Source of the DNA: Cronobacter turicensis z3032
Lineage (GTDB): Bacteria; Pseudomonadota; Gammaproteobacteria; Enterobacterales; Enterobacteriaceae
Length of the DNA stretch: 64,000 nucleotides
Direction: 5' to 3'
Assembly: GCA_000027065.2 (NCBI GenBank)
Contig: FN543093.2
Coordinates: forward strand, 1,430,074-1,494,073
Part shown: one piece after another, positions 55,911 through 64,000 of the stretch
Numbering within the stretch: position 1 is the first letter of the stretch
Layout: each line of letters opens with the position of its first letter
Position numbers and translations under genes: made by a program
Notes under the pieces: model-generated
Database searches by the model: none
What the model saw: only the letters and a program-made list of their open reading frames with translations
Told to the model about the DNA's origin: nothing

Positions 55911-58168
55911 TCATACCGTCGGGTTGGCAGGCGGCAGCGCGCCGGATGCCGCGGCTTGTGCTTCGGCGGCCGCCGCGGCATCCGGCATCGGCTGCATGAC
56001 CTGTACTGTCTGCACTGGCGGGCGAATGCCTGCAGATCGAAGTGCTTTTTCACCATCCCGTCGAGTGCGAAACGCACCGTCCACTGCTTGAGCGGCTGGG
56101 TGGTGAAGGTCACGCGGATCGTAAACGCGGTGTTGGTCAGCCCCACGATGCCCACCACATTCGGCTCGCCTATCACCAGCATGCGGATATCTTCCTGCTC
56201 CATCAGTTCGTCCACCGCGGCACGCAGGGCGCGATTGGCTTTATCGGTATCTTCAAACCTGTCCACATCATAGTTCGCGACAAACGAGCCGATGCCGCGC
56301 ACGAAGTTCGCGAAGGTGGTGATCGATGACCACGGAATGATGTGGTACGCGCCGGTATCCTGACGCACGCCCACCGAGCGGATCGACATGCGCTCCACCG
56401 TGCCCGTTAACGGCCCAATCGTGACGAGATCGCCGGTATTCATGCCATTTTCAAACTGAATAAAGATGCCGGTAATAATATCTTTCACCAGCGTCTGGGA
56501 GCCGAACGACACCGCCAGGCCCAGCGCGCCCGCGCCGGCCAGCAGCGGCGCGATATTCACGCCAATCTCCGAGAGCACAATCATGATGGTAATGGTGCTG
56601 ATGACCACCGCCAGCGCGTTGCGAAACAGCGTCAGCAGCGTGCGGGTGCGCGCGCTGGGCATCGGGCGGCCGTGAATATCAGAGGCGAGGCGGCTCTCAA
56701 TGAGGCTCGCCAGCAGCGTCCAGCCGACGGCGGAGAAGAACACAATCAGCGAGATGCGGATTAAAATATCGACGGCTTTTTCGCCGGCGCCCACGGTAAG
56801 CCACGTCCAGAAGTCAAACAGCCCCCAGGCGTTGAGCAGCAGCATCACCGTCACGCAGACGGTGAAAAAGCGCGCAAGCTTCAGCGAGACCGACAGCCAG
56901 CCGTTGAGGCGTTTTTGCAGCTCCGGGTAGTTGCGCTGCACTGGCGGCGAGAGCGTGATGGTTTTGCTGAGCCAGCGGGTGAATACGCCGCAGATAAACG
57001 CCGCGACGCTGACAATGACGAGGGTTTTCAGCGAGGCGCCCATCATCGTTTTCAGGCTGTTGCCCGGATCGAAAAGCGAAAAGAAAAAGAGCACGATGAA
57101 ATAGGCGCTGGCCAGCCAGTGCCAGACCAGCGCGAACGCGCGGATAAACAGGCTGAAGAAGGCAAGCGAACGGTCCGCCAGGCGCGTCAGCCCGGCGGTG
57201 ATGGCGCGCTTATTGTGGAAGATAAGATAAAGCGCCCAGGCGGTCATGGTCAGCATGATAATGACATTCGCCAGCGCGCCGATTTGCACGTTGACCTGGG
57301 CTGAGATAATCGGCACCGCCACCAGCAGGCCGTAGCCAATCAGGCTGCTGAGCCCGCTTAAGCGCAGGTGCCAGTAGCGTGCGCTCGCATCACTGATAAC
57401 AAACGGGCGCAGCGACGGAAAGCGCGGGCAGAAAATAAGGCGCAGGATCGCCTTAAAGAATTCAATCAGCGCGAAAGCGTTGAGGAACAAACCCTGCTGG
57501 CGGGCGATGGTGCGGCTGCCAGCGTTCATCATCTCAATGGCGAGCTGGCCCACGAACAGCGTCAGCGCCAGCAGCGCGAGATCGATGATAAACGCGAGGA
57601 TAATCATCAGCGGCAGCTGAACCCAGCTCGCCCGGTTGATGTTTTTGCGCCGCCCCCACTGGCCCATTTTGCGGTACAGCGGAATAGCGCAGGCGCGAAC
57701 CGCGAAGTAAAAAAGAAAGACCGAGACCGCGAGCAGACTGAAATGGGTCAGCGCGTTGAAAAAGGTTTTCTCGTTGAACACCTTGTGCGGCGCGTTGGTG
57801 ATATTGCGGTGCAGCTGCGCGAAGCGTCCGGCGAGCTCGCCGCCGTAGTGGCGGGTAACTTCGGTGACGTTCTCCAGCACCGTTTTATCTTCTTCATTAT
57901 TGACCGGCGGTTTGATGACGGGCGTGGGCTGGTCTGCGGGTGTGGCCGCCGCCTGGCGCAACTGCTCAATCAGCGCTTTGCGGGAGGCCTCGTTTTCCAG
58001 CACGTCCGCCAGCGCCGCGTAAGCGGCTTTCTTTTTATCGGCGTCGGGCTCAGCGGGCGGCGTCTCGCTTTTCTGGGTGGTTGAAGCCGCCACGGCCGCG
58101 GCGGGCAGGCTGACGGCATTGGCTGAGACGCTAAACAGGCTGACAAGCAGCAGCAAAATCCACGGCAC
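55892..58168 (-). CDS. ybiO: Mechanosensitive channel YbiO, apparently frameshifted near the 3' end
   Basis: MscS-family osmotic release channel. GTG at 58168 ([13 protein letters not shown]) with GGAGG upstream aligns with E. coli MRWILFILF; 758 residues as read. Signal peptide, long periplasmic N-domain, many helices from about 150 to 520, and the MscS pore [22 protein letters not shown]. Up to KKHFDL the product matches E. coli; then it reads QAFARQC... instead of GVRAPVQTYQV. One frame over, the DNA encodes [11 protein letters not shown] and continues to a TGA at 55911-55913. A single base appears missing near 56030-56036. Confidence 0.92.
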   Translation of the reverse strand: MPWILLLLVSLFSVSANAVSLPAAAVAASTTQKSETPPAEPDADKKKAAYAALADVLENEASRKALIEQLRQAAATPADQPTPVIKPPVNNEEDKTVLENVTEVTRHYGGELAGRFAQLHRNITNAPHKVFNEKTFFNALTHFSLLAVSVFLFYFAVRACAIPLYRKMGQWGRRKNINRASWVQLPLMIILAFIIDLALLALTLFVGQLAIEMMNAGSRTIARQQGLFLNAFALIEFFKAILRLIFCPRFPSLRPFVISDASARYWHLRLSGLSSLIGYGLLVAVPIISAQVNVQIGALANVIIMLTMTAWALYLIFHNKRAITAGLTRLADRSLAFFSLFIRAFALVWHWLASAYFIVLFFFSLFDPGNSLKTMMGASLKTLVIVSVAAFICGVFTRWLSKTITLSPPVQRNYPELQKRLNGWLSVSLKLARFFTVCVTVMLLLNAWGLFDFWTWLTVGAGEKAVDILIRISLIVFFSAVGWTLLASLIESRLASDIHGRPMPSARTRTLLTLFRNALAVVISTITIMIVLSEIGVNIAPLLAGAGALGLAVSFGSQTLVKDIITGIFIQFENGMNTGDLVTIGPLTGTVERMSIRSVGVRQDTGAYHIIPWSSITTFANFVRGIGSFVANYDVDRFEDTDKANRALRAAVDELMEQEDIRMLVIGEPNVVGIVGLTNTAFTIRVTFTTQPLKQWTVRFALDGMVKKHFDLQAFARQCRQYRSCSRCRMPRRPPKHKPRHPARCRLPTRRYDYRRRF
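55911..56036 (-). other. Displaced native 3' coding tail of ybiO
   Basis: Read one frame away from the upstream ybiO frame, this stretch codes a 39-residue tail starting [17 protein letters not shown] and ending [10 protein letters not shown] plus TGA. E. coli YbiO ends GVRAPVQTYQV ... PLPPGEPTL. The restored stop would abut the rlmF stop instead of overlapping it. Confidence 0.8.
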
Positions 58169-58295
58169 GCTCTCCTCCGGCTGAGAAAGTGACACAAAGA
58201 GGTAAGTATAGTGCCGGGATAAGCGAAGCCCGGAAAAGAGGAGTATTCCGCAGTGGCTTTAATGTAACGGTTGGATACAGGGCCTGACGATGAAA

Positions 58296-58375
58296 GTGGG
58301 TGCGCTCACGCTTACCCACCCGACAAAAAACGTAATGCCGATATCTGTAGGGCGGGTAAGCGCAGCGCACCCGCC
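58296..58375. repeat. REP-like inverted pair, copy 5
   Basis: First unit 58296-58324 (GTGGGTGCGCTCACGCTTAC ...), second 58347-58375 (GTAGGGCGGGTAAGCGCAGC ...). Lies in the 280-bp gap between ybiO and the glnQ terminator; nothing else is seen in that gap. Confidence 0.85.
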
Positions 58376-58402
58376 TTAACGGCGGCACACCTGCCGGACG
58401 CC

Positions 58403-58432
58403 CATAAAAAAACCCTCTCCGGGGAGAGGGTC
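58403..58432 (-). terminator. Terminator of glnHPQ
   Basis: On the minus strand ACCCTCTCC and GGAGAGGGT form a 9-bp stem with a two-base centre, followed by seven T, 17 bp past the glnQ stop. Confidence 0.88.
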
Positions 58433-58448
58433 CATGAAAGCGCAAACC

Positions 58449-59167
<719 letters not shown>

Positions 59168-59171
<4 letters not shown>

Positions 59172-59827
59172 AGGATTTTCATCCTTCTTTCAAGAATACG
59201 GAGCACGATGTTCAGAACCTGGGTGATTATCAGATAGATAACCCCGACGGCGGTCCAGATTTCCAGCGCGCGGAAGTTGCCGGCGATGATTTCCTGGCCG
59301 CTGCGTGTCAGCTCGGCGGCGCCGATGACGATGAACAGCGAGGTATCCTTGATACTGATGATCAGCTGGTTACCGAGCGCCGGCAGCATGCGACGCAGCG
59401 CCAGCGGCATGATTACGTGGCGAATCGTTTCGCGACGCGACAGGCCGAGCGCCAGCCCCGCTTCGCTAAAGCCTTTATGGATTGACAGCACCGACCCACG
59501 GGTGATTTCCGCAATGTAAGCCCCTGAGTTGATCATGATAGTGATCACGGCGGCGGTGAAGGTATCGATGCGGATATCCGGGAAGGCCATCGGCAGGGCG
59601 AAGTAGATATACATCACCTGAACGACAATCGGCGTTCCGCGGATGATTTCGATGAAAACAAGGGCGATGTGGTTTGCGATCCAGCCGCCGTAGCTACGGG
59701 CGAGGCCTGCCAGCAGACCGATGACGATACCGCCCGCCAGGCCAAGGATCGAAATCCACAGAGTCATTTTGGCGCCGTCCAGCAGAATGGGAATAGCGGG
59801 CCAGATGACGCTCCAGTCAAACTCCAT
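59168..59827 (-). CDS. glnP: Glutamine ABC transporter permease
   Basis: 219-residue inner-membrane permease with five helices. The EAA docking loop is [34 protein letters not shown]-terminal [23 protein letters not shown] matches E. coli. Lies 86 bp after glnH, a gap that may hold an mRNA-stabilising structure, and overlaps glnQ by 4 bp. Confidence 0.97.
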
Positions 59828-59913
59828 AATGTGTTCCTGTTACTGTTACCGTGGTTCAAAAATAACAGGGGCGAAAGGTCGCCCCTGAGAAGGGTGAGAC
59901 GCAATAAAAATAA

Positions 59914-60891
<978 letters not shown>

Positions 60892-60974
60892 TCATTAACG
60901 ATTGTGTGAGAGGATTATTACAAATAGATAACGTTTGCGGCGGGAGCGGGGCAGTCAATGCCCCCTTTTAGTGC

Positions 60975-61001
60975 AAAGCCCCCTCCGCGGAGGAGAGGGC
61001 C
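60975..61001 (-). terminator. Possible terminator of dps
   Basis: On the minus strand GCCCTC...CCTCCGCGGAGG...GGGGC folds into a GC stem followed by TTTGC, 32 bp past the dps stop. The T tract is short. Confidence 0.5.
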
Positions 61002-61032
61002 TGATAAGTAAAGCGTCTGAAGCGTCAGCGAG

Positions 61033-61536
61033 TTATTCGATGTTCGATTCGATAAACCACAGGAATTTATCCAGATCGCGGGACGCGGCGGTAAAGATAT
61101 CCGCCGTGTCTTCATCCTGCGCTTCGCTGATAGCTTTACGGACGTCGTTCGCGACGATAGCGTAACGATCGGCCAGCTCTTTCAGGTGATCCTGAACGCT
61201 GTGGATGTCCAGCGGATAGCTTTTCAGCGGGGTCTTGCTGTTGATCACCTGTGTGGTGCCCAGCGCCACGCCGCCCAGCTGCACAGCGCGTTCAGCAATG
61301 GTATCCATATGACCGGTCAGCGCGGTACGGAAGCCGTCCAGCATTTCATGCACGCCAATGAAGTTCGCGCCGCGCATGTTCCAGTGTGCCTGTTTGGTAA
61401 TCAGCGACAAGTCAATGAAATTAACCACCTGGCGGTTCAGCAGCTCGATGGTGGCCTTTTTGTCGCCGTCTGCTACATCATTACGTGTGTAGAGCAGGTC
61501 GGAAGCCTTCGTTTTAACCAGTTTAGCGGTACCCAT
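61033..61536 (-). CDS. dps: DNA-binding ferritin-like protein Dps
   Basis: Dodecameric iron-storing, DNA-compacting protein of stationary phase and oxidative stress. 167 residues as in E. coli. N-terminal Lys-rich DNA-binding tail ([18 protein letters not shown]); ferroxidase residues in [23 protein letters not shown] and [16 protein letters not shown]-terminus [18 protein letters not shown]. Upstream, minus strand CTATACTTAA (61581-61590) is a sigma38-type extended -10. Expected control by RpoS, OxyR and IHF is from E. coli. Confidence 0.97.
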   Translation of the reverse strand: MGTAKLVKTKASDLLYTRNDVADGDKKATIELLNRQVVNFIDLSLITKQAHWNMRGANFIGVHEMLDGFRTALTGHMDTIAERAVQLGGVALGTTQVINSKTPLKSYPLDIHSVQDHLKELADRYAIVANDVRKAISEAQDEDTADIFTAASRDLDKFLWFIESNIE

Positions 61537-61580
61537 AATTTCATATCCTCTTGATGATTGTGTCCCAGGAAATTACGGAA

Positions 61581-61592
61581 TTAAGTATAGCA
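61581..61592 (-). promoter_or_regulatory. dps promoter -10 (sigma38/sigma70)
   Basis: Minus strand TGCTATACTTAA: extended -10 with C before TATACTT, typical of RpoS-used promoters, 45 bp before the dps start. The rest of the 61537-61853 gap is AT-rich with only the rhtA hairpin. Confidence 0.7.
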
Positions 61593-61800
61593 CCGTGTTT
61601 TGAGTTTGCTGGCGAGGCTGTACCTATCAGATAAATAGCGAGGGGGTGCTTGCTATAATTTTTTCTTTATGAACAACATGTTGGCTAATTTTGTAAGTAT
61701 TTTTATAGTGGCAATAGCAGCGCAGGATTAAAGGCGAAGCGCGCGCGTTAATATTTTAAAAGAGAATGAGTCGCAACGCGGAAATATCTTAAAACTGTCA

Positions 61801-61839
61801 TAAAAAGGATATTCCGACACAGCATAAACCGTGCCGGAA
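61801..61839 (-). terminator. Terminator of rhtA
   Basis: On the minus strand TTCCGGCAC and GTGTCGGAA pair over nine bases (one G-U) around a 10-base loop, followed by TATCCTTTTTA. Confidence 0.6.
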
Positions 61840-61853
61840 AATAGTTATTCTTT

Positions 61854-62741
61854 TTAATCAATATCGAGGCTTTTTATCTGCGTTTCACGTCTGAGCGTCA
61901 GGGTCGAGCCGACCGAGGCGATAATTATCGACAGCAGCGCCAGCCATTGCACCAGCGTCAGCGTCTCGCCAAGAAAGATCATGCCGGTAAACGCCGCCAG
62001 CGCAGGCTCCATACTCATTAGCGTACCGAATGTACGCGTGGGCAGACGCGTGAGCGCCGTCATCTCCAGTGAGTAGGGGAGCGCGGTAGAAAGGATGGCG
62101 ATCCCAAGCCCGACGGGCAACACTGACCAGTGCCAGAGCGCTTCGCCTGCCGCCACCGCGCCAATGGGCACAAACACCACTGCCGCAATCAGCGACCCGA
62201 TGGCCACGGTAGCCGGGCCGTGCTCCGCGCCGGCCTTTTGCCCGGCAATAATGTAAATCGCCCAGCAAACGCCCGCGCCTAACGCGCAGGCGGCCCCGAG
62301 CGGATCGACATGCGTCACGTCCTGGCCCAGCGGCAGCAAAAACCACAGGCCAAGCACCGCCAGCGCGACCCAGAGAAAATCTACCGGACGGCGCGAGCCG
62401 AACAGCGCCACCGCCAGCGGGCCGGTAAACTCCAGCGCGACGGCGATGCCCAGCGGCACGGTGCGAATGGAGAGATAAAACAGGTAGTTCATCGCGCCCA
62501 GCGCCAGCCCATACACCAGCAACGGCATCCGCTGACTGCGGGTAAAGCGCAGTCGCCAGGGTTTAAACACCACGGCCAGAATCAGCGTGCCGAGCGCCAG
62601 ACGCAGCGCGGTGACGCCGGGCGCGCCCACCAGCGGGAACAAGGATTTGGCAAGCGAAGCGCCGCTCTGAATCGACGCCATCGCAACGATGAGCACCACA
62701 ACGGGCAGCCAGATGGGGGTCTTATGGGGTAACGTCGGCAT
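61854..62741 (-). CDS. rhtA: Threonine/homoserine exporter RhtA
   Basis: Inner-membrane efflux of threonine and homoserine; EamA/DMT family with ten helices in two repeats. ATG at 62741 (MPTLPHKTPIWLPVVVL) gives 295 residues, as in E. coli. Conserved: QSGASLAKSLFPLVGAPGVTALRLALGTLIL, YLSIRTVPLGIAVALEFTGPL and LTRLPTRTFGTLMSMEPALAA. Lies between dps and ompX. Confidence 0.96.
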   Translation of the reverse strand: MPTLPHKTPIWLPVVVLIVAMASIQSGASLAKSLFPLVGAPGVTALRLALGTLILAVVFKPWRLRFTRSQRMPLLVYGLALGAMNYLFYLSIRTVPLGIAVALEFTGPLAVALFGSRRPVDFLWVALAVLGLWFLLPLGQDVTHVDPLGAACALGAGVCWAIYIIAGQKAGAEHGPATVAIGSLIAAVVFVPIGAVAAGEALWHWSVLPVGLGIAILSTALPYSLEMTALTRLPTRTFGTLMSMEPALAAFTGMIFLGETLTLVQWLALLSIIIASVGSTLTLRRETQIKSLDID

Positions 62742-63092
62742 CCTGCGCACCTGCAAAAGTTAAAGATAAGTAAACGCGATAGCTTACTGTATTTAACTGC
62801 ATTGTGGTTGAGCAATCATTGATAAACGCGCCGGGATTAACCGTTATCATACTCGCGTTAGCGCAAAAAATGCGCAATCGCGTTTAGGAATAATCCGGAT
62901 GCGGTATGACCTGGCCTGAGACGATAATGACGGCCGCCCGGTAAAATCCAGCGTTTTGAGCAGGATAGACGCGGGCGGAAACGTTCTGTTACAGGAAAGA
63001 GCGCATTAGACAACGCGAACAACAAAGAGTTTCCTGCTGGGTTTTGATATATTTAAATCTTAGGACTTACTTGAAGCACATTTGAGGTGGTT
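62742..63092. other. Intergenic region between rhtA and ompX
   Basis: About 350 bp carrying the divergent rhtA and ompX promoters and a long ompX leader. The end TTTGAGGTGGTT holds the ompX ribosome site, which in E. coli pairs with the sRNA CyaR. I see no gene here. Confidence 0.5.
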
Positions 63093-63605
63093 ATGAAAAA
63101 AATTGCATGTCTTTCAGCACTGGCTTGTGTTCTGGCCGTTTCCGCAGGTTCTGCTGTTGCTGGCACCGCTACCGTTACCGGTGGTTATGCACAGAGCGAC
63201 GCGCAGGGCGTAATGAACAAAATGAACGGTTTCAACCTGAAATACCGTTATGAGTTCGACGACACCAACCCGCTGGGCGTGATCGGTTCCTTCACCTACA
63301 CCGAAAAAGATCGCACTGAAGATGGCGTATATGGCAAAAACCAGTACTACGGCATCACTGCTGGTCCGGCTTACCGTCTGAACGACTGGGCAAGCATCTA
63401 CGGCGTAGTGGGTGTGGGTTACGACAAAGCACAGGCTACCAACGGCGTTGATAAAGCAGACACCAGCGACTACGGCTTCTCCTACGGCGCAGGCCTGCAG
63501 TTCAACCCGGTTCAGGACGTCGCTCTGGACTTCTCCTACGAGCAGAGCCGTGTGCGTAACACCGACATCGGCACCTGGATCGCAGGCGTAGGTTACCGCT
63601 TCTAA
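63093..63605 (+). CDS. ompX: Outer membrane protein OmpX
   Basis: Eight-stranded outer-membrane barrel (Ail/Lom family), linked to adhesion and serum resistance in relatives. ATG at 63093 after GAGG gives 170 residues; signal peptide 23 (MKKIACLSALACVLAVSAGSAVA). Strands SATVTGGYAQSDAQG-like and the C-terminal GTWIAGVGYRF with terminal Phe for the Bam machinery. Extracellular loops differ most from E. coli (DRTEDGVYGKNQ and KAQATNGVDKADTSD). Confidence 0.96.
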   Translation: MKKIACLSALACVLAVSAGSAVAGTATVTGGYAQSDAQGVMNKMNGFNLKYRYEFDDTNPLGVIGSFTYTEKDRTEDGVYGKNQYYGITAGPAYRLNDWASIYGVVGVGYDKAQATNGVDKADTSDYGFSYGAGLQFNPVQDVALDFSYEQSRVRNTDIGTWIAGVGYRF

Positions 63606-63618
63606 TCACTTCGGTGAT

Positions 63619-63650
63619 AAAAAAATCCGCCCACGGGCGGATTTTTTTTA
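63619..63650. terminator. Bidirectional terminator, ompX / opgE
   Basis: AAAAAAATCCGCCC, ACG, GGCGGATTTTTTTT: stem with A run left and T run right, serving ompX on plus and opgE on minus. Confidence 0.9.
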
Positions 63651-63673
63651 TCTGCGCATCGCGTCAGGTTACG

Positions 63674-64000
63674 TTAACGAGATCGCGCGTCAAACAGATC
63701 CGTGCCGAGGTGATCATAGCTCACCTTGTTGAGTTTAAAGTTAGTCACAAAGACCGGCCCCGCCTTTTGCCCGGAAATAAATTTATATTTCGGCGCTATC
63801 TCTTTCACTTTGATTCCCGTCCACTGCGCAAAAAAGCTCAGGAAATCATTGGCCGATCGCCGTGCTTTGATAATCCGGTGCGCTTTATCGTCGCTTGAGA
63901 GCACCATAAACGGCACCTGGAAATTTTGCTGGAATTTATCGTCATGCGCCAGGTACTGCACCGCTTTGCCGCGCTCTTTAAAGGCCAGGCCGTGGTCAGA
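63674..64000 (-). CDS. opgE: Phosphoethanolamine transferase OpgE (YbiP), C-terminal fragment
   Basis: The last 108 residues of a protein whose start lies beyond the window. It begins SDHGLAFKERGKAVQYL, containing the SDHG metal motif of sulfatase-fold phosphoethanolamine transferases, then FQVPFMVLSSDDKAHRIIKARRSANDFL and ends DHLGTDLFDARSR, closely following E. coli YbiP. The E. coli enzyme adds phosphoethanolamine to osmoregulated periplasmic glucans. ompX-opgE order is as in E. coli. Confidence 0.92.
   Translation of the reverse strand, partial: SDHGLAFKERGKAVQYLAHDDKFQQNFQVPFMVLSSDDKAHRIIKARRSANDFLSFFAQWTGIKVKEIAPKYKFISGQKAGPVFVTNFKLNKVSYDHLGTDLFDARSR

Overview
The window is chromosomal DNA of an enterobacterium (order Enterobacterales). 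Gene order follows the Escherichia coli segment nadA-pnuC ... gal-mod-bio-uvrB-moa-ybh-dinG-glnHPQ-dps-ompX almost gene for gene, but the DNA is visibly more GC-rich. Several loci are absent or different: no ybhDHIJ between pgl and ybhC, an extra DJ-1-type gene before bioA, an extra ABC ATPase after bioD, and a fimbrial operon between dinG and ybiB. A Cronobacter- or Enterobacter-like genome is my best guess; the genus is inference.

Layout. 1-4607: end of nadA, pnuC, zitB, ybgS, aroG (TyrR box) and gpmA (Fur box). 4819-9077: galETKM on the minus strand with both Gal operators and the CRP half-site preserved. 9304-14585: molybdate genes, with modF and modE on minus, then acrZ and modABC on plus behind a ModE operator. 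14582-18634: ybhA, pgl, ybhC and ybhB, with an unoccupied lambda attB core at 18096-18110. 18648-25081: DJ-1 protein, the biotin genes bioA | bioBFCD around a BirA operator, and the orphan ABC ATPase. 25082-32943: a long uvrB control region with DnaA and LexA boxes, uvrB, ybhK, moaABCDE behind a ModE site and Moco riboswitch, and ybhL. 33158-42371: the membrane and lipid genes ybhN-clsB-ybhP, then ybhQ, then cecR-ybhGFSR under a 28-bp palindrome. 42569-53279: rhlE with an expanded tail, SOS gene dinG, a five-gene chaperone-usher fimbrial operon, and ybiB. 53372-64000: ybiJ, ybiI, a flavin reductase, rlmF, ybiO (with an apparent 1-nt frameshift near its 3' end), glnHPQ under NtrC/sigma54 sites, dps, rhtA, ompX and the 3' end of opgE.

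Functional links: molybdate import (modABC, ModE) feeds molybdopterin synthesis (moaABCDE) and both units carry matching ModE boxes. uvrB and dinG both carry LexA boxes. A family of GTAG-headed REP-like palindromes sits at five gene 3' ends.

The least ordinary items are the fimbrial insertion that separates ybiB from the SOS gene dinG, the orphan UrtE-like ATPase with a degenerate signature motif, the conserved lambda attB core, the ybiO frameshift, the TGTGG microsatellite, and an unexplained 50-nt hairpin between pgl and ybhC. I see no prophage, integrase, IS element, CRISPR array, tRNA or rRNA. I found no clear new defence or biosynthetic system.
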